This document shows, in pieces, positions 1-8,830 of a stretch of DNA of 64,000 bases. Source of the DNA: Linyphia triangularis (taxonomy: Eukaryota; Arthropoda; Arachnida; Araneae; Linyphiidae). The translations under genes were made by a program, and so were the position numbers. Where the stretch lies: the NCBI GenBank assembly GCA_963978545.1, contig OZ021731.1, forward strand, positions 27,232,093 through 27,296,092, given 5' to 3'. The notes beneath the pieces are model-generated. The model did no database searches and was not told the origin of the DNA. It saw only the letters and a program-made list of their open reading frames with translations. Position 1 is the first letter of the stretch, and every line of letters begins with the position of its first letter.

Positions 1-38
1 GAATCAGATGATTGCAGGTTCGAATCCTGTCGCGGACG
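1..38 (+). tRNA. tRNA-Arg(UCG), 3' part, cut by window edge
   Basis: Last 38 nt of a class C copy with U44 (as in 11668-11740). T5 terminator. Confidence 0.85.
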
Positions 39-193
39 AATGGGCAGTTTTTATAATCTCTGTATAAGTGCGATTCAGATACGGAAAATTTCTTTTGATA
101 TTATATATATTTTTTTTTTAAGTTTACAAAAAACTGCATTGTAAAAGCTCCTGTCTTTTACCATAATGTTTGTCATTTCATCTTTATTCGTGT

Positions 194-232
194 GTCCGCG
201 TGGCCTAACGGATAAGGCATCTGACTTCGAAT
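194..232 (+). pseudogene. 5' tRNA-Arg half, type D
   Basis: Bases 1-39 match tRNA-Arg up to the anticodon loop, then AACCG replaces the 3' half. A box kept, B box absent, T6 at +59. The next full tRNA starts exactly 100 bp downstream. Confidence 0.85.
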
Positions 233-252
233 AACCGTTGTAAAAGCTATTG

Positions 253-258
253 TTTTTT
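253..258 (+). terminator. T6 run in the linker after a 5' tRNA half (representative)
   Basis: Six T lie at +59 to +64 from the start of the half at 194. The same run occurs at this offset after almost every half, so a half-initiated Pol III transcript would be about 60 nt. At 30664 and 32009 the run is altered in length. Confidence 0.6.
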
Positions 259-300
259 GCCATATTGGTACGTAATTTCACGATTCGATGTGTGTCCGCG

Positions 301-311
301 TGGCCTAACGG
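301..311 (+). promoter_or_regulatory. A box of tRNA-Arg (representative)
   Basis: TGGCCTAACGG at tRNA positions 8-19 fits the Pol III A-box consensus TRGCNNARYGG. The same box is present in most full copies and in the 5' halves. Confidence 0.85.
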
Positions 312-344
312 ATAAGGCGTCTGACTTCGAATCAGAAGATTGCA

Positions 345-355
345 GGTTCGAATCC
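345..355 (+). promoter_or_regulatory. B box of tRNA-Arg (representative)
   Basis: GGTTCGAATCC at positions 52-62 is a consensus B box (GGTTCRANTCC). Class B has GGTTCAAATCC, still consensus. B2 has GGTTTGAATAC, off consensus at two positions. The 5' halves lack it. Confidence 0.88.
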
Positions 356-378
356 TGTCGCGGACGAATGGGCCTTTA

Positions 379-382
379 TTTT
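379..382 (+). terminator. Pol III T-run after tRNA 294-366 (TTTATTTT kind)
   Basis: TTTATTTT begins 9 nt past the discriminator; only the second run reaches four T. Confidence 0.7.
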
Positions 383-387
383 AATCT

Positions 388-406
388 CTGTATATGTGCG
401 ATACAG
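388..406 (+). other. Conserved spacer hairpin CTGTAT/ATACAG (representative)
   Basis: CTGTAT and ATACAG form a perfect 6-bp stem around a 7-nt loop (ATGTGCG), about 20 nt past the tRNA. It recurs in most standard spacers; some carry CTGAAT (one pair lost). Confidence 0.55.
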
Positions 407-517
407 ATACGAAAAAGTTCATTTGATATTATATATTTTTTTTAAGTTTACATAAAACTGCATGGTAAAAGCTACTGTCTTTTACCATAACGTTTGTCAT
501 TTCATCTTCATTCGTGT

Positions 518-590
518 GTCCGCGGGGCCTAACGGTTAAGGCATCTGACTTCGAATCAGAAGATTGCAGGTTCAAATCCTGTAGCGGACG
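518..590 (+). tRNA. tRNA-Arg(UCG), class B
   Basis: G8 in place of the near-universal U8, U20, TTCAAAT T loop and a G7.A66 mismatch. No T4 run for about 70 nt. Charging and folding are doubtful. Confidence 0.75.
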
Positions 591-743
591 AATGGGCAGT
601 TCTTATAATCTCTGTATAAGTGCGATACAGGTACGAAAAAGTTCTTTTGATATTATATATCTTTTTTTTAAGTTTACATAAAACTACTTTGTAAAAGCTA
701 CTCTCTTTTACCATAATGTTTGTCATTTCATCTTCTATCGTGT

Positions 744-816
744 GTCCGCGTGGCCTAACGGATAAGGCGTCTGAATTCGAATCAGAAGATTGCAGGTTCG
801 AATCCTGTCGCGGACG
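744..816 (+). tRNA. tRNA-Arg(UCG), class F
   Basis: A32 in the anticodon loop, D stem fully paired. First T run (T5) about 20 nt downstream. Confidence 0.85.
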
Positions 817-981
817 AATGGCCAGTTCTTATAATTTTTATATTCTCCACAAGTGTAATGAAAATTCAAAGGAGTTCATTTCTATATTATATATTTTTCA
901 ATAAGTTAACACTTGACTTCATTGCAAAAACTTTTTATTGTCTCTGGCATGTGTTCATGACTATTACATCTTCATTCGTGT

Positions 982-1022
982 GTCCGCGTGGCCAAAAGGA
1001 TAAGGCGTCTCACTTCGATTCA
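982..1022 (+). pseudogene. 5' tRNA-Arg half, type E
   Basis: Bases 1-41 with C30, U38 and a changed D loop, then TCG. T6 at 1041-1046. Partner tRNA at 1082. Confidence 0.85.
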
Positions 1023-1081
1023 TCGTTTTAAAAGCTACTGTTTTTTGCCATAGTGGTATGTAATTTCACGAATCTGTGAGT

Positions 1082-1154
1082 GTCCGCGTGGCCTAACGGA
1101 TAAGGCGTCTGACTTCGAATCAGAAGATTGTAGGTTCGAATCCTGTCGCGGACG
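1082..1154 (+). tRNA. tRNA-Arg(UCG), class A
   Basis: U50 gives a U.G wobble in the T stem; otherwise consensus. T4 terminator. Confidence 0.95.
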
Positions 1155-1310
1155 AATGGGCCGTTCTTTTAATCTCTGTATATGTGCGATACAGATACGA
1201 AAAAGTTCATTTTATATTATATATATATTTTTTTAAAGTTTACAAAAAAACTGCATTGTAAAAGCTGCTGTCTTTTGCCATAAAGTTTGTCATTTCACCA
1301 GCATATGTTT

Positions 1311-1383
1311 GTCCGCGTGGCCTAACGGATAAGGCGTCTGACTTCGAATCAGAAGATTGCAGGTTCGAATCCTGTCGCAGACG
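1311..1383 (+). tRNA. tRNA-Arg(UCG), acceptor variant
   Basis: C4.A69 mismatch. T6 about 20 nt downstream. Confidence 0.85.
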
Positions 1384-1549
1384 AATGGGCTGTTCTTATA
1401 ATTTTTTATATTGTCCACAAGTGTAAAGGAAATTCAAAGGAGTTCATTTCTATATTATATATTTTTAAATAAGTTAACACTTGACTTCATTCCAAAAACT
1501 TTTTATTGTCTCTGGCATGTGTTCATGATTATTACATCTTCATTCGTGT

Positions 1550-1590
1550 GTCCGCGTGGCCTAAAGGATAAGGCGTTTCACTTCGATTCA
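1550..1590 (+). pseudogene. 5' tRNA-Arg half, type E
   Basis: GCG junction; partner tRNA at 1650. Confidence 0.85.
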
Positions 1591-1649
1591 GCGTAGTAAA
1601 AGCTACTGTTTTTTGCCATAGTGGTATGTAATTTCACGAATCTTTGAGT

Positions 1650-1722
1650 GTCCGCGTGGCCTAACGGATAAGGCGTCTGACTTCGAATCAGAAGATTGCA
1701 GGTTCGAATCCTGTCGCGGACG
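1650..1722 (+). tRNA. tRNA-Arg(UCG), class A
   Basis: Consensus; T4 terminator. Confidence 0.96.
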
Positions 1723-1873
1723 AATGGGTCGTTCTTTTAATATCTGAATATGTGCGATACAGATATGAAAAAGTTCATTTGATATTATATTTTTTTATAA
1801 AGTTTACATAAAACTGCATTGTAAAAGCTACTGTCTTTTACCATAAAGTTTGTCATTTCGTCTACATTCGTGT

Positions 1874-1946
1874 GTCCGCGTGGCCTAACGGATAAGGCAT
1901 CTGACTTCGAATCAGAGGATTGCAGGTTCAAATCCTGTCGCGGACG
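1874..1946 (+). tRNA. tRNA-Arg(UCG), class C
   Basis: A26/G44, T loop TTCAAAT, all stems paired; T5 terminator. Confidence 0.94.
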
Positions 1947-1955
1947 AATGGGCAG

Positions 1956-1960
1956 TTTTT
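1956..1960 (+). terminator. Pol III T5 terminator after tRNA 1874-1946
   Basis: Five T begin 10 nt after the discriminator. The same site reads TTCTT in most class B copies, which removes the run. Confidence 0.75.
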
Positions 1961-2099
1961 ATAATCTCTGTATAAGTGCGATACAGATACGGAAAAGTTC
2001 ATTTGATATTATATATTTTTTTTTTAAGTTTACATAAAACTGCATTGTAAAAGCTCCTGTCTTTTACCATAATGTTTGTCATTTCATCTTTATTCGTGT

Positions 2100-2172
2100 G
2101 TCCGCGTGGCCTAACGGATAAGGCGTCTGACTTCGAATCAGAAGATTGCAGGTTCGAATCCTGTCGCGGACG
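2100..2172 (+). tRNA. tRNA-Arg(UCG), class A
   Basis: Consensus; T4 terminator. Confidence 0.96.
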
Positions 2173-2323
2173 AATGGGTCGTTCTTTTAATATCTGAATA
2201 TGTGCGATACAGATACGAAAAAGTTCATTTGATATTATATATTTTTTTTAAGTTTACATAAAACTGCATGGTAAAAGCTACTGTCTTTTACCATAACGTT
2301 TGTCATTTCATCTTCATTCGTGT

Positions 2324-2396
2324 GTCCGCGGGGCCTAACGGTTAAGGCATCTGACTTCGAATCAGAAGATTGCAGGTTCAAATCCTGTAGCGGACG
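2324..2396 (+). tRNA. tRNA-Arg(UCG), class B
   Basis: Typical class B body but with a T5 terminator, unlike most of its class. Confidence 0.77.
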
Positions 2397-2549
2397 AATG
2401 GGCAGTTTTTATAATCTCTGTATAAGTGCGATACAGATACGGAAAAGTTCATTTGATATTATATTTTTTTTTTTTAAGTTTACATAAAACTGCATTGTAA
2501 AAGCTCCTGTCTTTTACCATAATGTTTGTCATTTCATCTTTATTCGTGT

Positions 2550-2588
2550 GTCCGCGTGGCCTAACGGATAAGGCATCTGACTTCGAAT
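2550..2588 (+). pseudogene. 5' tRNA-Arg half, type D
   Basis: Partner tRNA at 2650. Confidence 0.85.
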
Positions 2589-2649
2589 AACCGTTGTAAA
2601 AGCTATTGTTTTTTGCCATATTGGTACGTAATTTCACGATTCGATGTGT

Positions 2650-2722
2650 GTCCGCGTGGCCTAACGGATAAGGCGTCTGACTTCGAATCAGAAGATTGCA
2701 GGTTCGAATCCTGTCGCGGACG
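2650..2722 (+). tRNA. tRNA-Arg(UCG), class A
   Basis: Consensus; TTTATTTT. Confidence 0.96.
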
Positions 2723-2873
2723 AATGGGCCTTTATTTTAATCTCTGTATATGTGCGATACAGATACGAAAAAGTTCATTTGATATTATATATTTTTTTTA
2801 AGTTTACATAAAACTGCATGGTAAAAGCTACTGTCTTTTACCATAACGTTTGTCATTTCATCTTCATTCGTGT

Positions 2874-2946
2874 GTCCGCGGGGCCTAACGGTTAAGGCAT
2901 CTGACTTCGAATCAGAAGATTGCAGGTTCAAATCCTGTAGCGGACG
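2874..2946 (+). tRNA. tRNA-Arg(UCG), class B
   Basis: Typical class B; no near T4. Confidence 0.75.
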
Positions 2947-3099
2947 AATGGGCAGTTCTTATAATCTCTGTATAAGTGCGATACAGGTACGAAAAAGTTC
3001 TTTTGATATTATATATCTTTTTTTTAAGTTTACATAAAACTACTTTGTAAAAGCTACTCTCTTTTACCATAATGTTTGTCATTTCATCTTCTATCGTGT

Positions 3100-3172
3100 G
3101 TCCGCGTGGCCTAACGGATAAGGCGTCTGAATTCGAATCAGAAGATTGCAGGTTCGAATCCTGTCGCGGACG
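3100..3172 (+). tRNA. tRNA-Arg(UCG), class F
   Basis: A32, D stem paired; duplicate of 744. Confidence 0.85.
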
Positions 3173-3337
3173 AATGGCCAGTTCTTATAATTTTTATATT
3201 CTCCACAAGTGTAATGAAAATTCAAAGGAGTTCATTTCTATATTATATATTTTTCAATAAGTTAACACTTGACTTCATTGCAAAAACTTTTTATTGTCTC
3301 TGGCATGTGTTCATGACTATTACATCTTCATTCGTGT

Positions 3338-3378
3338 GTCCGCGTGGCCAAAAGGATAAGGCGTCTCACTTCGATTCA
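3338..3378 (+). pseudogene. 5' tRNA-Arg half, type E
   Basis: TCG junction; partner 3438. Confidence 0.85.
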
Positions 3379-3437
3379 TCGTTTTAAAAGCTACTGTTTT
3401 TTGCCATAGTGGTATGTAATTTCACGAATCTGTGAGT

Positions 3438-3510
3438 GTCCGCGTGGCCTAACGGATAAGGCGTCTGACTTCGAATCAGAAGATTGTAGGTTCGAATCCT
3501 GTCGCGGACG
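3438..3510 (+). tRNA. tRNA-Arg(UCG), class A
   Basis: U50 wobble; T4. Confidence 0.95.
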
Positions 3511-3666
3511 AATGGGCCGTTCTTTTAATCTCTGTATATGTGCGATACAGATACGAAAAAGTTCATTTTATATTATATATATATTTTTTTAAAGTTTACA
3601 AAAAAACTGCATTGTAAAAGCTGCTGTCTTTTGCCATAAAGTTTGTCATTTCACCAGCATATGTTT

Positions 3667-3739
3667 GTCCGCGTGGCCTAACGGATAAGGCGTCTGACTT
3701 CGAATCAGAAGATTGCAGGTTCGAATCCTGTCGCAGACG
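3667..3739 (+). tRNA. tRNA-Arg(UCG), acceptor variant
   Basis: C4.A69 mismatch; T6 downstream. Confidence 0.85.
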
Positions 3740-3905
3740 AATGGGCTGTTCTTATAATTTTTTATATTGTCCACAAGTGTAAAGGAAATTCAAAGGAGTT
3801 CATTTCTATATTATATATTTTTAAATAAGTTAACACTTGACTTCATTCCAAAAACTTTTTATTGTCTCTGGCATGTGTTCATGATTATTACATCTTCATT
3901 CGTGT

Positions 3906-3946
3906 GTCCGCGTGGCCTAAAGGATAAGGCGTTTCACTTCGATTCA
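3906..3946 (+). pseudogene. 5' tRNA-Arg half, type E
   Basis: GCG junction; partner 4006. Confidence 0.85.
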
Positions 3947-4005
3947 GCGTAGTAAAAGCTACTGTTTTTTGCCATAGTGGTATGTAATTTCACGAATCTT
4001 TGAGT

Positions 4006-4078
4006 GTCCGCGTGGCCTAACGGATAAGGCGTCTGACTTCGAATCAGAAGATTGCAGGTTCGAATCCTGTCGCGGACG
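4006..4078 (+). tRNA. tRNA-Arg(UCG), class A
   Basis: Consensus; T4. Confidence 0.96.
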
Positions 4079-4229
4079 AATGGGTCGTTCTTTTAATATC
4101 TGAATATGTGCGATACAGATATGAAAAAGTTCATTTGATATTATATTTTTTTATAAAGTTTACATAAAACTGCATTGTAAAAGCTACTGTCTTTTACCAT
4201 AAAGTTTGTCATTTCGTCTACATTCGTGT

Positions 4230-4302
4230 GTCCGCGTGGCCTAACGGATAAGGCATCTGACTTCGAATCAGAGGATTGCAGGTTCAAATCCTGTCGCGGA
4301 CG
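4230..4302 (+). tRNA. tRNA-Arg(UCG), class C
   Basis: A26/G44, TTCAAAT; T5. Confidence 0.94.
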
Positions 4303-4455
4303 AATGGGCAGTTTTTATAATCTCTGTATAAGTGCGATACAGATACGGAAAAGTTCATTTGATATTATATATTTTTTTTTTAAGTTTACATAAAACTGCA
4401 TTGTAAAAGCTCCTGTCTTTTACCATAATGTTTGTCATTTCATCTTTATTCGTGT

Positions 4456-4528
4456 GTCCGCGTGGCCTAACGGATAAGGCGTCTGACTTCGAATCAGAAG
4501 ATTGCAGGTTCGAATCCTGTCGCGGACG
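4456..4528 (+). tRNA. tRNA-Arg(UCG), class A
   Basis: Consensus; T4. Confidence 0.96.
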
Positions 4529-4679
4529 AATGGGTCGTTCTTTTAATATCTGAATATGTGCGATACAGATACGAAAAAGTTCATTTGATATTATATATTT
4601 TTTTTAAGTTTACATAAAACTGCATGGTAAAAGCTACTGTCTTTTACCATAACGTTTGTCATTTCATCTTCATTCGTGT

Positions 4680-4752
4680 GTCCGCGGGGCCTAACGGTTA
4701 AGGCATCTGACTTCGAATCAGAAGATTGCAGGTTCAAATCCTGTAGCGGACG
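4680..4752 (+). tRNA. tRNA-Arg(UCG), class B
   Basis: Class B with T5 terminator. Confidence 0.77.
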
Positions 4753-4905
4753 AATGGGCAGTTTTTATAATCTCTGTATAAGTGCGATACAGATACGGAA
4801 AAGTTCATTTGATATTATATTTTTTTTTTTTAAGTTTACATAAAACTGCATTGTAAAAGCTCCTGTCTTTTACCATAATGTTTGTCATTTCATCTTTATT
4901 CGTGT

Positions 4906-4978
4906 GTCCGCGTGGCCTAACGGATAAGGCGTCTGACTTCGAATCAGAAGATTGCAGGTTCGAATCCTGTCGCGGACG
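4906..4978 (+). tRNA. tRNA-Arg(UCG), class A
   Basis: Consensus body joined to the alternative spacer; T5 about 20 nt down. Confidence 0.95.
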
Positions 4979-5143
4979 AATGGCCAGTTCTTATAATTTT
5001 TATATTCTCCACAAGTGTAATGGAAATTCAAAGGAGTTCATTTCTATATTATATATTTTTCAATAAGTTAACACTTGACTTCATTGCAAAAACTTTTTAT
5101 TGTCTCTGGCATGTGTTCATGATTATTACATCTTCATTCGTGT

Positions 5144-5184
5144 GTCCGCGTGGCCAAAAGGATAAGGCGTCTCACTTCGATTCA
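5144..5184 (+). pseudogene. 5' tRNA-Arg half, type E
   Basis: TCG junction; partner 5244. Confidence 0.85.
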
Positions 5185-5243
5185 TCGTTTTAAAAGCTAC
5201 TGTTTTTTGCCATAGTGGTATGTAATTTCACGAATCTGTGAGT

Positions 5244-5316
5244 GTCCGCGTGGCCTAACGGATAAGGCGTCTGACTTCGAATCAGAAGATTGTAGGTTCG
5301 AATCCTGTCGCGGACG
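5244..5316 (+). tRNA. tRNA-Arg(UCG), class A
   Basis: U50 wobble; T4. Confidence 0.95.
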
Positions 5317-5467
5317 AATATGTCGTTCTTTTAATATCTGTATATGTGCGATACAGAAATGAAGAAGTTCATTTGATAATATATTTTTTTATAAAGTTTA
5401 CATAAAACTGCATTGTAAAAGCTCCTGTCTTTTACCATAATGTTTGTCATTTCATCTTTATTCGTGT

Positions 5468-5506
5468 GTCCGCGTGGCCTAACGGATAAGGCATCTGACT
5501 TCGAAT
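5468..5506 (+). pseudogene. 5' tRNA-Arg half, type D
   Basis: Partner 5568. Confidence 0.85.
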
Positions 5507-5567
5507 AACCGTTGTAAAAGCTATTGTTTTTTGCCATATTGGTACGTAATTTCACGATTCGATGTGT

Positions 5568-5640
5568 GTCCGCGTGGCCTAACGGATAAGGCGTCTGACT
5601 TCGAATCAGAAGATTGCAGGTTCGAATCCTGTCGCGGACG
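5568..5640 (+). tRNA. tRNA-Arg(UCG), class A
   Basis: Consensus; TTTATTTT. Confidence 0.96.
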
Positions 5641-5791
5641 AATGGGCCTTTATTTTAATCTCTGTATATGTGCGATACAGATACGAAATAGTTCATTTGA
5701 TATTATATATTTTTTTTAAGTTTACATAAAACTGCATTGTAAAAGCTACTGTCTTTTAAATTAACGTTTGTCATTTCATCTTCATTCGTGT

Positions 5792-5864
5792 GTCCGCGGG
5801 GCCTAACGGTTAAGGCATCTGACTTCGAATCAGAAGATTGCAGGTTCAAATCCTGTAGCGGACG
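5792..5864 (+). tRNA. tRNA-Arg(UCG), class B
   Basis: Typical class B; no near T4. Confidence 0.75.
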
Positions 5865-6016
5865 AATGGGCAGTTCTTATAATCTCTGTATAAGTGCGAT
5901 ACAGATACGAAATAGTTCATTTGATATTATATATTTTTTTTTAAGTTTACATAAAACTGCATTGTAAAAGCTACTGTCTTTTACCATAACGTTTGTCATT
6001 TCATCTTCATTCGTGT

Positions 6017-6089
6017 GTCCGCGGGGCCTAACGGTTAAGGCATCTGACTTCGAATCAGAAGATTGCAGGTTCAAATCCTGTAGCGGACG
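6017..6089 (+). tRNA. tRNA-Arg(UCG), class B
   Basis: Second class B in direct succession; no near T4. Confidence 0.75.
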
Positions 6090-6242
6090 AATGGGCAGTT
6101 CTTATAATCTCTGTATAAGTGCGATACAGGTACGAAAAAGTTCATTTGATATTATATATCTTTTTTTTAAGTTTACATAAAACTACTTTGTAAAAGCTAC
6201 TCTCTTTTACCATAATGTTTGTCATTTCATCTTCTTTCGTGT

Positions 6243-6315
6243 GTCCGCGTGGCATAACGGATAAGGCGTCTGAATTCGAATCAGAAGATTGCAGGTTCGA
6301 ATCCTGTCGCGGACG
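6243..6315 (+). tRNA. tRNA-Arg(UCG), class F
   Basis: A32 and A12.G23 mismatch; T5 about 20 nt down. Confidence 0.8.
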
Positions 6316-6480
6316 AATGGCCAGTTCTTATAATTTTTATATTCTCCACAAGTGTAATGGAAATTCAAAGGAGTTCATTTCTATATTATATATTTTTAAA
6401 TAAGTTAACACTTGACTTCATTGCAAAAACTTTTTATTGTCTCTGGCATGTGTTCATGATTATTACATCTTCATTCGTGT

Positions 6481-6521
6481 GTCCGCGTGGCCTAAAGGAT
6501 AAGGCGTCTCACTTCGATTCA
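6481..6521 (+). pseudogene. 5' tRNA-Arg half, type E
   Basis: GCG junction; partner 6581. Confidence 0.85.
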
Positions 6522-6580
6522 GCGTAGTAAAAGCTACTGTTTTTTGCCATAGTGGTATGTAATTTCCCGAATATGTGAGT

Positions 6581-6653
6581 GTCCGCGTGGCCTAACGGAT
6601 AAGGCGTCTGACTTCGAATCAGAAGATTGCAGGTTCGAATCCTGTCGCGGACG
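6581..6653 (+). tRNA. tRNA-Arg(UCG), class A
   Basis: Consensus; T4. Confidence 0.96.
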
Positions 6654-6804
6654 AATGGGTCGTTCTTTTAATATCTGAATATGTGCGATACAGATATGAA
6701 AAAGTTCATTTGATATTATATTTTTTTATAAAGTTTACATAAAACTGCATTGTAAAAGCTACTGTCTTTTACCATAAAGTTTGTCATTTCGTCTACATTC
6801 GTGT

Positions 6805-6877
6805 GTCCGCGTGGCCTAACGGATAAGGCATCTGACTTCGAATCAGAGGATTGCAGGTTCGAATCCTGTCGCGGACG
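6805..6877 (+). tRNA. tRNA-Arg(UCG), class C
   Basis: A26/G44, TTCGAAT; T5. Confidence 0.95.
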
Positions 6878-7029
6878 AATGGGCAGTTTTTATAATCTCT
6901 GTATAAGTGCGATACAGATACAGAAAAGTTCATTTGATATTATATATTTTTTTTTAAGTTTACATAAAACTGCATTGTAAAAGCTCCTGTCTTTTACCAT
7001 AATGTTTGTCATTTCATCTTTATTCGTGT

Positions 7030-7102
7030 GTCCGCGTGGCCTAACGGATAAGGCGTCTGACTTCGATTCAGAAGATTGCAGGTTCGAATCCTGTTGTGGA
7101 CG
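7030..7102 (+). tRNA. tRNA-Arg(UCG), U38 variant
   Basis: U38 plus U66 and U68, both G.U wobbles in the acceptor; TTTATTTT. Confidence 0.85.
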
Positions 7103-7253
7103 AATGGGCCTTTATTTTAATCTCTGTATATGTGCGATACAGATACGAAAAAGTTCATTTGATATTATATTTTTTTTTTAAGTTTACATAAAACTGCATG
7201 GTAAAAGCTACTGTCTTTTACCATAACGTTTGTCATTTTATCTTCATTCGTGT

Positions 7254-7326
7254 GTCCGCGGGGCCTAACGGTTAAGGCATCTGACTTCGAATCAGAAGAT
7301 TGCAGGTTTGAATACTGTCGCGGACG
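7254..7326 (+). tRNA. tRNA-Arg(UCG), degenerate class B2
   Basis: G8, C56 to U and G53.A61 mismatch spoil the T arm and B box. Probably not functional. Confidence 0.6.
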
Positions 7327-7479
7327 AATGGGCAGTTCTTATAATCTCTGTATAAGTGCGATACAGGTACGAAAAAGTTCATTTGATATTATATAACTTT
7401 TTTTTAAGTTTACATAAAACTACTTTGTAAAAGCTACTCTCTTTTACCATAATGTTTGTCATTTCTTCTTCATTCGCGT

Positions 7480-7552
7480 GTCCGCGTGGCATAACGGATA
7501 AGGCGTCTGACTTCGAATCAGAAGATTGCAGGTTCGAATCCTGTCGCGGACG
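7480..7552 (+). tRNA. tRNA-Arg(UCG), A12 variant
   Basis: A12.G23 D-stem mismatch, C32 normal; T5 about 20 nt down. Confidence 0.85.
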
Positions 7553-7717
7553 AATGGCCAGTTCCTATAATTTTTATATTCTCCACAAGTGTAATGGAAA
7601 TTCAAAGGAGTTCATTTCTATATTATATATTTTTCAATAAGTAAACACTTGACTTCATTGCAAAAACTTTTTATTGTCTCTGGCATGTGTTCATGATTAT
7701 TACATCTTCATTCGTGT

Positions 7718-7758
7718 GTCCGTGTGGCAAAAAGGATAAGGCGTCTCACTTCGATTCA
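7718..7758 (+). pseudogene. 5' tRNA-Arg half, type E
   Basis: U6 and CAAAAAGG in the D arm; partner 7818. Confidence 0.83.
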
Positions 7759-7817
7759 TCGTTTTAAAAGCTACTGTTTTTTGCCATAATGGTATGTAAT
7801 TTCACGAATCTGTGAGT

Positions 7818-7890
7818 GTCCGCGTGGCCTAACGGATAAGGCGTCTGACTTCGAATCAGAAGATTGCAGGTTCGAATCCTGTCGCGGACG
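7818..7890 (+). tRNA. tRNA-Arg(UCG), class A
   Basis: Consensus; TTTATTTT. Confidence 0.96.
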
Positions 7891-8042
7891 AATGGGCCTT
7901 TATTTTAATCTCTGTATATGTGCGATACAGATACGAAATAGTTCATTCGATATTATATATTTTTTTTTAAGTTTACATAAAACTGCATGGTAAAAGCTAC
8001 TGTCTTTTACCATAACGTTTGTCATTTCATCTTCATTCGTGT

Positions 8043-8115
8043 GTCCGCGGGGCCTAACGGTTAAGGCATCTGACTTCGAATCAGAAGATTGCAGGTTCAA
8101 ATCCTGTAGCGGACG
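8043..8115 (+). tRNA. tRNA-Arg(UCG), class B
   Basis: Typical class B; no near T4. Confidence 0.75.
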
Positions 8116-8268
8116 AATGGGCAGTTCTTATAATCTCTGTATAAGTTCGATACAGGTACGAAAAAGTTCATTTGATATTATATATCTTTTTTTTAAGTTT
8201 ACATAAAACTACTTTGTAAAAGCTACTCTCTTTTACCATAATGTTTGTCATTTCATCTTCTTTCGTGT

Positions 8269-8341
8269 GTCCGCGTGGCATAACGGATAAGGCGTCTGAA
8301 TTCGAATCAGAAGATTGCAGGTTCGAATCCTGTCGCGGACG
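8269..8341 (+). tRNA. tRNA-Arg(UCG), class F
   Basis: A32, A12.G23. Confidence 0.8.
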
Positions 8342-8506
8342 AATGGCCAGTTCTTATAATTTTTATATTCTCCACAAGTGTAATGGAAATTCAAAGGAGT
8401 TCATTTCTATATTATATATTTTTAAATAAGTTAACACTTGACTTCATTGCAAAAACTTTTTATTGTCTCTGGCATCTGTTCATGATTATTACATCTTCAT
8501 TCGTGT

Positions 8507-8547
8507 GTCCGCGTGGCCTAAAGGATAAGGCGTCTCACTTCGATTCA
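8507..8547 (+). pseudogene. 5' tRNA-Arg half, type E
   Basis: GCG junction; partner 8607. Confidence 0.85.
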
Positions 8548-8606
8548 GCGTAGTAAAAGCTACTGTTTTTTGCCATAGTGGTATGTAATTTCCCGAATAT
8601 GTGAGT

Positions 8607-8679
8607 GTCCGCGTGGCCTAACGGATAAGGCGTCTGACTTCGAATCAGAAGATTGCAGGTTCGAATCCTGTCGCGGACG
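8607..8679 (+). tRNA. tRNA-Arg(UCG), class A
   Basis: Consensus; T4. Confidence 0.96.
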
Positions 8680-8830
8680 AATGGGTCGTTATTTTGATAT
8701 CTGAATATGTGCGATGCAGATATGAAAAAGTTCATTTGATATTATATTTTTTTATAAAGTTTACATAAAACTGCATTGTAAAAGCTACTGTCTTTTACCA
8801 TAAAGTTTGTCATTTCGTCTACATTTGTGT

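Larger units (their letters stand above)
294..366 (+). tRNA. tRNA-Arg(UCG), class A
   Basis: Reference copy: 7-bp acceptor, 4-bp D, 5-bp anticodon and 5-bp T stems all pair; anticodon TCG at 327-329; TTTATTTT downstream. Confidence 0.96.
194..4905 (+). repeat. 2,356-bp tandem duplication (2 copies)
   Basis: Unit starts at 194, 294, 518, 744, 982 and so on to 2324 recur at +2356 with the same class order and the same private mutations, for example A69 at 1311 and 3667. Copies are about 194-2549 and 2550-4905. Confidence 0.9.

Noticed and set aside
257..445. Many open frames of about 60-70 codons on the + strand with a CPRGLTDKASDFESEDC-type motif
   Set aside because: They are translations of the tRNA itself. 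The motif follows the tRNA bases exactly, and frames end in spacer. No ribosome-binding or splice context and no codon bias.
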